This document shows positions 1 through 8,003 of a DNA stretch of 64,000 nucleotides, one piece after another. Under the pieces are notes generated by a model. It was not told the DNA's origin, made no database searches, and saw nothing but the letters and a program-made list of their open reading frames with translations. Location: assembly GCA_963724385.1 (NCBI GenBank), contig CAVRUJ010000001.1:1-64000 (forward strand). The letters run 5' to 3'. The translations under genes were made by a program, and so were the position numbers. The DNA comes from DASXQK01 sp963724385. Lineage in GTDB: Bacteria > Pseudomonadota > Alphaproteobacteria > Dongiales > Dongiaceae. Within the stretch, counting starts at the first letter, position 1. Each line of letters begins with the position of its first letter.

Positions 1-63
1 GCCAAGCAATCGGCTAAGGTTTCTGCCGCTGTCGTTTGAATGAGCCACAGGAACTGAGCATCA

Positions 64-1304
64 TCAGCCTGTCCTCTCCGGAAACAGTCCCGGCATCCAG
101 CGCGAGGCGAGGGCGGCGGGGAAGGCGAGGCGCAGGGGGGCGCGCGTGCTTTCGGAGGTGAGCACGCCGTGGTCGATCAGGGCGGAGACGACGCGGCGGG
201 CCTGGCGTTCGCCGGTGCCGACGATCGCGGCGGCGTCGCCGCGCGGCAGTTCGCCGCGATAGAGCAGGGCTTCGAGCACGGCGCCGGATTTCGGGGGCAG
301 TTTGTCCAGGCGGATTTCTTCTTCGGCCCAGAGCAGGATGCGGGCGCGCAGCCGGTCGGGCTGCATCAGCCCTTCCATGAAGGTGACCTGATCGATGCAG
401 GTGGTGAGGAAGAAGCTCGTGAATGCCGCCAGGGTTTCTTCGCTCAGATGTCCTCTGCCGTCGAGATCGTTGCGGCGCGTCAGGTCGCAGGCGGCGAGGT
501 GGGATTTGTAGGAATCGACATTGCGGGCGAGGCCGCGCGCGATCGACCAGACGCCGCCGGTGTCGAGGGCGTCGAGCAGCGTCGCATGCGACATCAGCCG
601 GGCGACGCGGCCGTTGCCGTCGAGGAACGGGTGAATCCAAGCAGGCGGTGATGCGCGGCGGCGGTCGCGATGATGGTGTCGGTCTTGCCGAGCTTGCCGT
701 AGACCTCTTCGAAGCGTTTCAGGAATCGCGGCACTGCGGCGGCGCTGACGGGGACGTGCGTCCCGACCGCGACATCGCGGTCGCGCAGTGCGCCGGGGAT
801 GACCTTGATCTTTTCTTTGGTCGCCGGGTCTTCGACCCAGAGCAGATCGTCGGGCAGTGGCTCGCAGAAGCGGCGATGGATTTCGCGGATCGCGTCGGCG
901 GTGACGGCGCGGCCTTTCAGGCCTCCGGAGTCGATCCAGCGCTGGACGTCGATATGCGCTTTGGCTTCGAGCTGCAGGTCGCGCTTTTTGGCGTCCTTGC
1001 TGTAGTCGCCCTTGAGGGCGCGCTCGATATCGATCGGGTGGGTGTCGTGGCCTTCGATCAGGTTGCTGTAGTAGCAGTTCATCGCCCGCACGAGATCGGC
1101 GAGCGAGGTCAGCAGGCTTTCGGGCAGGGAGCGCCGGAAGCCGGCGCTCTTCTGCGCCAGCTCCAGCGCGAGATCGTTCAAGGCCGCGCGGTGGCGCGAG
1201 CTTTCGCCGATCAGCAGCGGCTCCATCAGGCCGATGGATTCGCCCCGGTCCTGGACCGCTTTTATGTCCGCTTTTTGTCCGGTTCTTTTATGCCCATAAT
1301 CCAT
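64..1304 (-). pseudogene. Fic family AMP-transferase, frameshifted in the catalytic motif
   Basis: Two adjacent reading frames (1304-594 and 594-64) together make one Fic protein of about 410 residues. The upstream part has the Fic N-terminal region with an inhibitory-helix motif of the (S/T)xxxE(G/N) type (SNLIEG) and ends just before the active site at AHHRL. The next frame reads WIHPFLDGNGRVARLM, the HPFx(D/E)GNGRxxR Fic motif, then a C-terminal winged-helix-like segment. The shift sits at about 641-645, where one C (forward strand) appears to be missing, so that HHRL-AWIHPF is broken. Known family role: transfer of AMP from ATP to hydroxyl side chains of target proteins, often as a toxin or stress regulator. 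As sequenced, neither fragment has a whole active site. It is the first of several broken genes in this island remnant. A sequencing error would restore it. Confidence 0.85.
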
Positions 1305-1432
1305 TATATATCAAGTGACTAGGTAAGTTCAAGTCTGCTATTGGCCGGTTTTATGGCCGGTTTAAGTCGCAACGGTACGGCCTGTGATGGTTTAGGGCAA
1401 TGGCCTTTTGCGGCGATGAACGCCGCAAACAA

Positions 1433-1469
1433 TTGGTATGTTAAACCAAAATCGTGCTATATTGGTTTA
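1433..1469 (+). promoter_or_regulatory. promoter with palindromic operator upstream of the abiE remnant
   Basis: An inverted repeat TAAACCAA (1442-1449) and TTGGTTTA (1462-1469), 12 nt apart, flanks an extended -10-like element TGCTATATT (1455-1463); TTGGTA at 1433-1438 could be a weak -35. It lies just upstream of the abiEi remnant. AbiEi-type antitoxins are known to repress their own operon by binding inverted repeats, so this is the likely autoregulatory operator. The assignment to AbiEi is inference. Confidence 0.5.
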
Positions 1470-1555
1470 GGAGTAGGCCTGGTATGTGGCGATCGTCGCC
1501 GCAGATTTGGCGATCAGTAAACCATGCCCGCGAATCGGATACCCGCGCCGAAGTC

Positions 1556-2301
1556 ATGAAGCTAGTGCCCTACGGGGTTTCTGGCCACCCGGATGTGGCG
1601 AATGGAGCAGGGGCTGGCGCGTCACAGCATCGATAATCTGCTCAAGAGCGGCCAACTTAAGGCCATCGCCCGTGGGGTGTTCACCCGTTCTGATCCTCCC
1701 TGAAATGGGAGGGGGCAGTCTCCTCGCTCCAGCGCATGGGTAGTGATCTCACCGTGGGCGGGCTGTCGGCGCTGGAGCTCCAGGGCTTCGCCCATTACCT
1801 GCCGCTCTCGGGCGAGGCGACCATCCACCTCGATGGCCGCATGAAGCTGCCGGAGTGGGCCAGCCATTTGAGAGTGGGCGCACGTTTCGTGGCGCATAAC
1901 GCAGGGCGGCTGTTTGCGCCTTCGAGCGCCGAATCCGGAGACGATTTTACGGTCGACGGCCGTGGGGCGATCAGTCATGGACGCTTCGGGTCTCCACGCC
2001 CGAAAGGGCCGTGCTGGAATTGCTTCAGGATGTCCCGTCCGGCGTGTCCTTCGAGCACGCCGAGCAACTCATAGGGACTCGCGACCTTATCGCCTCGCCG
2101 GCTGGAGAGCTTGCTTAGCGCAACGCGCAGCGTCAAAGCCAAACGCCTCTTCTTCTGGCTGGCGGAGCGGCAAAACGATGCCGGATGAAGAAGATGGATG
2201 CGGGCGCGTTTGATCTGGGGAGCGGCAAGCGCGTGCTCGTCAAGGGCGGCAAGCTCGACAAGAAATACCGGATGACCGTGCCGGAGGAAATGTATGGATA
2301 G
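1556..2301 (+). pseudogene. abiEi: AbiEi-type antitoxin (type IV TA), multiply frameshifted
   Basis: Pieces of an AbiEi family antitoxin/transcriptional repressor occur in order but in different frames: KLVPYGV near 1560, RHSIDNLLKSGQLKAIARG near 1620-1670, DLTVGGLSALELQGFAHYL near 1745-1800, AVLELLQDVPSGV near 2010-2045, SVKAKRLFFWLAERQ near 2130-2175, and the family-typical C-terminus KRVLVKGGKLDKKYRMTVPE near 2225-2290, ending at TAG 2299-2301. At least three frameshifts and an in-frame stop (after 1690) separate them, so no functional protein is made. In intact systems AbiEi counteracts the AbiEii nucleotidyltransferase toxin and represses the operon. The downstream abiEii start overlaps the end of this gene by 8 nt, as expected for an ancestral coupled pair. 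Confidence 0.8.
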
Positions 2302-3134
2302 ATCGAATCCGTACTTCTGGCAGGTTGAGTTGCTCGTGCGCGTGTTGCCGCATGTCGCAAATCAGGGTTGCTTTGCCCTGAAAGGCGGCACCGCCATCAA
2401 TCCTTCGCCCGCGATCTGCCGCTATTATACAGCGACCTCGCCTTTTTGGCCGAGCCCGATCAGGCGCTGCCCGCCATAAGACGGTCGTTTGAAAAGATCG
2501 CGCAGGATATCAAGTCCTTGGGCGGGGTGAGGCACAGTCACAAAGCCAGGAGAAACCGAATCCCTGCGGCTCACAGTTCAGCGCGACGGAAGTCAGGTCG
2601 TCATCGAACTCTCGCCTGTTCTGCGCGGCACGGTCTGGCCTGCAGAGACACGCAGGGAACCGGCCGTGGAAAGCGGTCGGCGAAGCCAAAAACCCGGTGG
2701 TTCATTCAATGACCTGTCCGCAGGAAAGTCCGCGCTGCGCTCTATCGCCAGCATCCACGCCATCTCTTCGACGTGCGCCTGCTCCGGGCCAACGAAGGGA
2801 TCAGCCGCGATCTGTTGCGCACCTTTCTGATTCATCTCATCAGCCATGGGCTGACGATGGCGGAGCTGCTGGCGCCGAAGCGCCGGGATATGGCCGGTAT
2901 CGAGGCGGAGTTCAGGACGATGGCGCACGATCCCTGTCCCTCGAAGAGCTTCTTCAGACGCGCGAAGAGTTGATTGCCGGGATCAATCGCGCACTCACCG
3001 AAGATGACCGGAAATTTCTTCTTTCCGTCAAAGGCAAGGCCCCTGACTGGGCGCTTATCGACCTTCCGAAAGCCGCCGAGCTGCCTGCCGTGCGCTGGAA
3101 GCTCCGAAATCTAGGGCGCATGAACGCGGCATAG
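2294..3134 (+). pseudogene. abiEii: AbiEii nucleotidyltransferase toxin, multiply frameshifted
   Basis: The start MDRSNPYFWQVELLVRVLPH and the segment FALKGGTAIN (2294-2400) match the N-terminus of AbiEii/AbiGii toxins, whose fold is a nucleotidyltransferase with a GGTA-type motif. Later parts continue in other frames: FARDLPLLYSDLAF near 2400-2450, ESLRLTVQRDGSQVVIELSP near 2560-2620, a stretch around RHLFDVRLLRANEGISRDLL near 2765-2825, and ALIDLPKAAELPAVRWKL near 3050-3105. At least three shifts break the gene, so the toxin is dead as sequenced. The family blocks growth by modifying tRNA or other nucleotide targets. With the upstream remnant it marks a former phage-defence type IV toxin-antitoxin module that has decayed. 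Confidence 0.8.
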
Positions 3135-3292
3135 ACACCGCGAGGCGTTCGCGCGGCTTGAGCAGGTTCTTAGGGTTTAGCCGCGCTCTTTCGTTTTCGA
3201 CGCCCAAAATAAAAACGCCGATGAATAAGACTTTGCGGTGCCTGCCGCATTTTCAAGGGAATAGTAGAAACAGAGCTAGGGGGGACGAGCGG

Positions 3293-3516
3293 CTAGTTCG
3301 GTGGTTGCTGCTTCTCGCTCAGAATTTTCCCACCAGATCGCGCAAGCCGGTCGTCCTGAAATCCCGCCGCGCAGCCAATCAGCAGCATCTGTTCTTCCGG
3401 AAGGGGACCTCCATTCGCTCGTAGTTTCGGCATCATAAGTTCCATCTCGCCGTTTTCGCGAACGATCCATGCGGCGTCCTTGGGGCCGATGGTGATCTGT
3501 TGATTGTTCCGGACAT
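3293..3516 (-). pseudogene. small orphan ORF, apparently frameshifted
   Basis: On the minus strand an AAGGAG-like ribosome site lies 6 nt before ATG 3516, but that frame ends after 28 codons. The neighbouring frame reads on for about 70 codons as a plausible protein (QQITIGPKDAAWIVRENGEM, then MPKLRANGGPLPEEQMLLIG), ending at TAG 3293-3295. A one-base shift close to the start would join the good start to the good frame, and a second shift near the end is possible. No family is recognised. It lies between the abiE remnant and the next orphan gene inside the decayed island, which fits a broken gene. Confidence 0.35.
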
Positions 3517-3635
3517 GCGCCGCTCCTTGCCATTCTCCCGCAGGCGCGATCCTAAGACTGTCGGCGGCAAACGATATGTTTGCAGGCGCATCCGGCTGTG
3601 CCGGAGCGGGCTCTAGGCTTTACCCCCGAGCCCGC

Positions 3636-4097
3636 CTAGGGAAGCGCGAGCAGCGGGCCGTCCTTGCGCAAGCCCGATCCGGTATGCAGCTTCGAGGCGG
3701 TCCCGCCGGGCGGGATTTCGCAGAGGATGGCCACGAACTGGCTGATCGTGAATTCTTCCTCGGGCCGCCACAGCGCGGTGAAGACTGGCGCATTGTCCTT
3801 TAGCCCGAGCCGGTAGCTCCGCACATGCCATTTTGTGAACTCGGCATCGCCGGCGAGCGCCACGAGCTTATCCGCGTCCGCGCCATTCAGCGCGATCCCG
3901 CTCACATGCAGGTAGAATCCGTCCCCGAATTGTGACTCGTAGACATCTTCGTCCAGCACCGCCCAGACGGTGAGGATGCCGCCAGCGTCCTTGATGCGCT
4001 GGCGCACGATCTCTACCATCGCGGACGTGATTTCGGTTTCGCCGGGATGCTCTGGCGGACCGGTCCGCAGGACGTTACGCTTGTCCTCAAACGACAT
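3636..4097 (-). CDS. hypothetical protein (153 aa)
   Basis: An ATG at 4097 with a weak upstream GAGGT supports a 153-residue acidic soluble protein. No signal peptide, membrane segment or known motif is visible. It has alternating hydrophobic stretches such as GILTVWAVLDEDVY and TISQFVAILCEIPP, typical of a small alpha/beta domain. It is the only apparently intact gene of the island remnant and the last before the tRNA fragment at 4287-4332. No function can be assigned. Codon use looks like that of a real gene (mostly G/C third positions), and no better ORF covers the stretch. Confidence 0.55.
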   Translation of the reverse strand: MSFEDKRNVLRTGPPEHPGETEITSAMVEIVRQRIKDAGGILTVWAVLDEDVYESQFGDGFYLHVSGIALNGADADKLVALAGDAEFTKWHVRSYRLGLKDNAPVFTALWRPEEEFTISQFVAILCEIPPGGTASKLHTGSGLRKDGPLLALP

Positions 4098-4172
4098 GGG
4101 CGACCTCGCTCGGGCGGCAAGATTTCAGATGATGTATCATCGCGCGCAGCGCCAAGAACTGGGACGAAATTC

Positions 4173-4233
4173 TTGGCACAAATTTGGCACAGTGGGCAGC
4201 GACATTTAGCGATTTACAGCGACATCCAGCGAT
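4173..4233 (+). repeat. tandem direct repeats next to the att-like site
   Basis: Two copies of TTGGCACA (4173-4180 and 4184-4191) are followed by two 17-bp copies, CAGCGACATTTAGCGAT (4197-4213) and CAGCGACATCCAGCGAT (4217-4233), with a 20-bp period and two differences. They lie about 55-110 bp inside the tRNA fragment. Short spaced direct repeats near an attachment site are typical of arm-type binding sites of tyrosine integrases. That role is inferred: no integrase gene is left in the window. Confidence 0.5.
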
Positions 4234-4286
4234 GCTAACTTCTTTAAATCGTTGAATTATCCAATTAAATCAGTGTGCTAGATTAT

Positions 4287-4332
4287 CCTCCGAAGGCAGA
4301 GGTCGTGAGTTCGAATCTCGCCGGGTGCGCCA
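4287..4332 (+). other. 3' fragment of tRNA-Arg(CCG): probable island attachment site
   Basis: The 46 nt from the anticodon loop to the end of a tRNA are present: loop with CCG anticodon (CTCCGAA), 3' half of the anticodon stem GGCAG, variable loop, T-arm GTGAG-TTCGAAT-CTCGC with all five pairs, acceptor strand CGGGTGC, discriminator G and encoded CCA. The 5' half is absent: the bases before 4287 (GATTAT) cannot pair with the stem. A truncated tRNA 3' end is the usual duplicate left at the far end of an island inserted by a tyrosine integrase. The intact tRNA should lie to the left, outside the window. The antisense reads as HPARFELTTSAFGG, a common spurious peptide over tRNA genes. Confidence 0.85.
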
Positions 4333-4422
4333 TGTCTTTCAGCAGCTCAGCCTGTCCTCCGATGATTGACGCCAACCCATCGCTGGTGCCGAACTTCGAC
4401 CGCGCGTCGAAAGTCGCGAGCG

Positions 4423-6363
4423 CTATGCACGGTTCATCCGGTTGCGGACAAGGTCGTCGACGACAGTAGGCTCGGCCAGGGTGGAAGTGTCCCCGAGGTC
4501 CTTGTAGTTGTTCTCGGCAATTTTGCGGAGAATTCGGCGCATGATCTTGCCGGATCGGGTCTTCGGCAAACCGGGAGCCCACTGGATGAGATCGGGGGCG
4601 GCAATCGCGCCAATCTGCTTGCGAACCCACTGACCCAGCGCCTTTCGCAAGTCCTCGGTCGGGTCCACACCCGACTTGAGGGTCACGTAGGCATAGATGC
4701 CAGAGCCCTTGATGTCATGCGGATACGCGACGACGGCAGCCTCGGCCACCTGGGAGTGGGCAACCAAGGCACTTTCGACCTCGGCGGTGCCGATACGGTG
4801 GCCAGACACGTTGATCACGTCATCGACCCGGCCAGTGATCCAGTAGTAACCGTCATTGTCCCGTCGGCAGCCGTCGCCGGTGAAGTACTTGCCCTTGTAT
4901 GCGGCAAAATACGTGTCGATGAAACGCTGGTGGTCGCCGTAGATCGTGCGCATTTGTCCAGGCCATGAATCGGCGATGCAAAGGTTGCCCTGCGCCTCGC
5001 CTTCCAGGACCTGGCCGTCGGAATCGACGAGAACGGGACGAATCCCGAAGAACGGCTTCGTCGCCGACCCCGGCTTGGTGGCGATCGCACCGGGCAAAGG
5101 CGTGATGAGGATGCCGCCGGTTTCGGTCTGCCACCATGTGTCCACGATGGGGCATCTTTCGTCACCGACGACCCGGTGATACCACAGCCACGCTTCGGGA
5201 TTGATCGGCTCGCCAACCGAGCCCAGGAGGCGGAGCGACGCACGGCTGGCCTTGCGGACGAACTGCTCGCCTTCGCGCATCAGGGCGCGGATCGCCGTGG
5301 GGGCGGTGTAAAAGATGTTGACCCGGTGCTTGTCCACGACCTGCCAGAACCTGGACGCATCCGGGTAGTTGGGAACCCCTTCGAACATGAGGCTCGTCGC
5401 GCCATTCGCGAGCGGTCCATAGACCACATAGCTGTGGCCGGTGACCCAGCCTATATCAGCCGTGCACCAGAAGATGTCGCCGTCGTGGTAATCGAACACG
5501 TATTGATGCGTCAGGGAGGTGTAGACGAGATAGCCGCCTGTCGTGTGGACGACGGCCTTCGGCTTTCCTGTCGATCCGGACGTGTAGAGAATGAATAGGG
5601 GATCCTCGGCACCCATCTCCTCGGGCGGGCAATCCCTCGACGCCTGGGCCACCAGCTCGTGGTACCAAAGGTCCCTTCCCGCCGTCCAGCCTACGGCGCC
5701 GCCCGTGCGACGGACGACGATCACCGTCTTTACCCCCGGGCATTGCTTGAGCGCTTCGTCGGCATTGGTCTTGAGCGGTATTTTGCGCCCGCCACGCAAT
5801 CCCTCGTCGGCCGTGATGAGGACGTTGGATTCGCAATCGCGGATGCGCACGGCCAGGCTCTCAGGCGAGAACCCGCCGAAGACGACCGAATGGATGGCGC
5901 CGATCCTGGCGCAAGCCAGCATCGCAAAGGCCGTCTCGGGGATCATGGGCATATAGATCGTCACGCGGTCGCCCTTCTTGACCCCCTGGGATTTCAATGC
6001 ATTGGCCAACCGGCACACGCCCTCGTGCAGTTCGGCGTAGCTGACGTGCTTGTGCTCCGCAGGGCTGTCGCCCTCCCAAAGGATGGCCGTGCTGTCGGCC
6101 TTCTCTGCGAGATGGCGATCGATGCAGTTGTAGCTGGCGTTCAGCTTGCCGTCGGCATACCAGCGGATTCGCACGTCGCCTAGGAAGCTGGTCTCCTTGA
6201 CCCGCGTGAAGGGCCGGGTCCAATGCAGGCGCTCGGCCTGCTCCGCCCAAAAGCGATCAGGCTCGGCGATCGAGCGATCGTAGAGCCGAACGTACCCCGC
6301 TTCGTTGATCCAGGCGGACTCCGCGTAGGACTGCGGAACGGGGAAAAGCGTCGTATTCGACAT
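4423..6363 (-). CDS. acs: acetyl-coenzyme A synthetase
   Basis: Converts acetate, ATP and CoA to acetyl-CoA via acetyl-AMP in the cytoplasm. The protein is 646 residues, the normal length. It has the N-terminal ACAS domain (YDRSIAEPDRFWAEQAERL), the AMP-binding P-loop motif YTSGSTGKPKAVVH near residue 270, the WWQTETGG motif, and the C-terminal hinge and lid ending with the acetylatable-lysine context KTRSGKIMRRILR. The start is placed at ATG 6363 because GGGAG lies 8 nt upstream; a further ATG 21 nt upstream has no comparable site. It stands alone on the minus strand, with its 3' end about 90 bp from the tRNA fragment, so it is probably the first core gene beyond the island. Confidence 0.96.
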   Translation of the reverse strand: MSNTTLFPVPQSYAESAWINEAGYVRLYDRSIAEPDRFWAEQAERLHWTRPFTRVKETSFLGDVRIRWYADGKLNASYNCIDRHLAEKADSTAILWEGDSPAEHKHVSYAELHEGVCRLANALKSQGVKKGDRVTIYMPMIPETAFAMLACARIGAIHSVVFGGFSPESLAVRIRDCESNVLITADEGLRGGRKIPLKTNADEALKQCPGVKTVIVVRRTGGAVGWTAGRDLWYHELVAQASRDCPPEEMGAEDPLFILYTSGSTGKPKAVVHTTGGYLVYTSLTHQYVFDYHDGDIFWCTADIGWVTGHSYVVYGPLANGATSLMFEGVPNYPDASRFWQVVDKHRVNIFYTAPTAIRALMREGEQFVRKASRASLRLLGSVGEPINPEAWLWYHRVVGDERCPIVDTWWQTETGGILITPLPGAIATKPGSATKPFFGIRPVLVDSDGQVLEGEAQGNLCIADSWPGQMRTIYGDHQRFIDTYFAAYKGKYFTGDGCRRDNDGYYWITGRVDDVINVSGHRIGTAEVESALVAHSQVAEAAVVAYPHDIKGSGIYAYVTLKSGVDPTEDLRKALGQWVRKQIGAIAAPDLIQWAPGLPKTRSGKIMRRILRKIAENNYKDLGDTSTLAEPTVVDDLVRNRMNRA

Positions 6364-6633
6364 GGCGTTTGCTCCCAGGCGCATATTGGCAAGAGACCTT
6401 GCGATCAGTTGTCATTATCCGCGCGGCTTGGCCGGGCACAAGGGCGGGAGAGGTGGTCAATGGCTATTGTGAAGGAAGAGCTCAGTCGACGGGCCGGGTG
6501 CCATCGAGCACATTGGACGGACCTGACGGGACTGGCATAGTTTCGGCAGACGTCGGCCGGGGTGGCGATGCCATTCGCCAATCTGGAATGGGGGCCATGC
6601 CGGCCGCCAAAGCGGGAATCTAGGATGACGTGA

Positions 6634-7353
6634 ATGATGAAATCGGAAGTTCCCCGCAAGATCCTGGCCGAGGCGCTGGGCACGGCGCTGCTGCTGGCGG
6701 GCGTTGTCGGGTCCGGGATCATGGGGGCCGCGCTCGCCGACGGCAACAACGCAATTGCGCTCCTCGGCAATACCCTTGCCACGGGCGCCCTCCTCGTGGT
6801 GCTCATCCTGATCTTCGGGCCGGTGTCGGGCGCGCATTTCAATCCGGCGGTCACCTTGGTCTTTCTCTTGCGGCGCGAGATCAGCGTGGGCCTCGCGATC
6901 GGCTATCTCGTCGCCCAGGTCCTGGGTGGCCTTGCCGGCGTGCTGGCCGCGCATGGGATGTTCGACCTGCCGCTCTACGAGGCTGGTATCAAGATCAGGA
7001 CCGGCCCGTCGCAATGGTTCGCCGAAGGCGTGGCGACCTTCGGACTCATTCTGACCATCCTCGGCTGCCTTAAGGCGCGCGACAGTGCGATACCCTATGC
7101 CGTGGGTCTGTACATCGCGGCGGCCTATTGGTTCACGGCCTCGACGTCCTTCGCGAACCCCGCCGTCACGCTGGCACGTTCCTTCACGGCCACGTTCGCC
7201 GGCATTCGCCTGATCGACGCGCCAGGCTTCGTCGTCGCGCAAATCATAGGGGCACTGCTCGGGCTGGCGATCGCCCATGGCCTCGGCTGGCGCAGCGCCC
7301 CTGCCGGCGATCATGCTCTTGCGCCCCAATCCGTTTCCGGCATCGCCGAGTGA
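6634..7353 (+). CDS. aqpS: aquaporin/glyceroporin of the arsenic operon
   Basis: A 239-residue major-intrinsic-protein channel with six predicted membrane helices and both NPA boxes: FNPAVT (NPA at residues 70-72) and FANPAVT (NPA at 175-177), the second followed by the conserved arginine R182. It lies directly upstream of arsR, arsI and arsC on the same strand. In Sinorhizobium and relatives a channel in this position (AqpS) replaces ArsB or Acr3 and lets arsenite made by ArsC leave down its gradient; that function is inferred here from context. The start is ATG 6634 with TAGGATG about 8 nt upstream; the next codon is also ATG. It is separated from arsR by 266 bp containing a second promoter. 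Confidence 0.88.
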   Translation: MMKSEVPRKILAEALGTALLLAGVVGSGIMGAALADGNNAIALLGNTLATGALLVVLILIFGPVSGAHFNPAVTLVFLLRREISVGLAIGYLVAQVLGGLAGVLAAHGMFDLPLYEAGIKIRTGPSQWFAEGVATFGLILTILGCLKARDSAIPYAVGLYIAAAYWFTASTSFANPAVTLARSFTATFAGIRLIDAPGFVVAQIIGALLGLAIAHGLGWRSAPAGDHALAPQSVSGIAE

Positions 7354-7395
7354 CTAGTCCCTCGGCTCGGCCGTACTGACACCCGCCCGGTAGTT

Positions 7396-7413
7396 GCCCC
7401 TTATATTAGGGGC
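7396..7413 (+). terminator. possible terminator after aqpS
   Basis: GCCCCT (7396-7401) and AGGGGC (7408-7413) form a short GC-rich hairpin with a 6-nt AT loop about 40 bp after the aqpS stop. No clear T-run follows, so termination here is only a possibility. Confidence 0.3.
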
Positions 7414-7560
7414 TGGCCTATAGACTCGCCCGGATAACCGATCAGAAGCTCGCGCATCGGCACATGTTCCGGGAGCATGCGAAGCACGGCCACGGCAGCT
7501 CCGGGCCGACCACGAGGCCTGTTAGACGCCGAAAAGCATTCCAAAGCCTTGGAAATATCG

Positions 7561-7612
7561 TTGACAACTGCCGGCGGGCTGCTACTTTGGTCATAATTCC
7601 ATCATATTGGAA
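7561..7612 (+). promoter_or_regulatory. arsR promoter and candidate ArsR operator
   Basis: TTGACA at 7561-7566 and TACTTT at 7583-7588 (16-bp spacing) form a plausible promoter. Just downstream an inverted repeat TTCCA-tcatat-TGGAA (7597-7612) lies 8 bp before the arsR ATG at 7620. ArsR repressors bind AT-rich inverted repeats of this size close to their own start, so this is the likely arsenite-responsive operator. The stretch before 7561 has nothing comparable. Confidence 0.5.
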
Positions 7613-7619
7613 ATGTAGA

Positions 7620-8003
7620 ATGAGTGTCAAAAGCGGATCGAAGATGGGCACCAAGGAGGCGATCGGCGCTCTAGGAGCGCTTGCCCAGGAAACGAGGCTG
7701 ACGATCTTCCGCCTCCTGGTCGAACGCGGTCCTCGGGGGCTTTCGGCCGGGGCGATCGCGGAAGAGCTGGAGCTGCCGGCCTCGTCCCTGTCCTTTCACC
7801 TGGCCCAGCTTCATCACGCTGGACTGATCGCCCAGCAGCGCCAGAGCCGATCCTTGATCTATTCGGTGGACTTCGCCGCCATGAACGCCTTGATGGGTTA
7901 CCTGACCGAGAACTGTTGCGGCGGCAACAATGCCCTTTGCGCGACGCCGTCGCAAACGGCGCCCGGAGCCAAGCGGAGTATCAGACTGAGGAGAACAGCA
8001 TGA
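7620..8003 (+). CDS. arsR: ArsR family metalloregulator
   Basis: A 127-residue winged-helix repressor: ALGALAQETRLTIFRLLVER is the typical ArsR first helix, ELPASSLSFHLAQLHHAGLI the recognition helix. It lacks the classic ELCVCDL site but has a Cys pair and further Cys near the C-terminus (ENCCGGNNALC), as in the alternative arsenite-binding ArsR types. It should repress the operon until As(III) binds. ATG 7620 is chosen over upstream starts because the extended N-terminus has no family similarity and would cover the promoter and operator. Its stop overlaps the arsI start (ATGA), so translation is coupled. Confidence 0.88.
   Translation: MSVKSGSKMGTKEAIGALGALAQETRLTIFRLLVERGPRGLSAGAIAEELELPASSLSFHLAQLHHAGLIAQQRQSRSLIYSVDFAAMNALMGYLTENCCGGNNALCATPSQTAPGAKRSIRLRRTA

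Noticed and set aside
4283..4630. Minus-strand ORF ending HPARFELTTSAFGG
   Set aside because: It is the antisense of the tRNA-Arg fragment joined to antisense frames of acs; this peptide is a well-known false product over tRNA ends.
4366..4968. 200-codon plus-strand ORF opposite acs
   Set aside because: Antisense shadow of a clearly conserved gene; no independent evidence.
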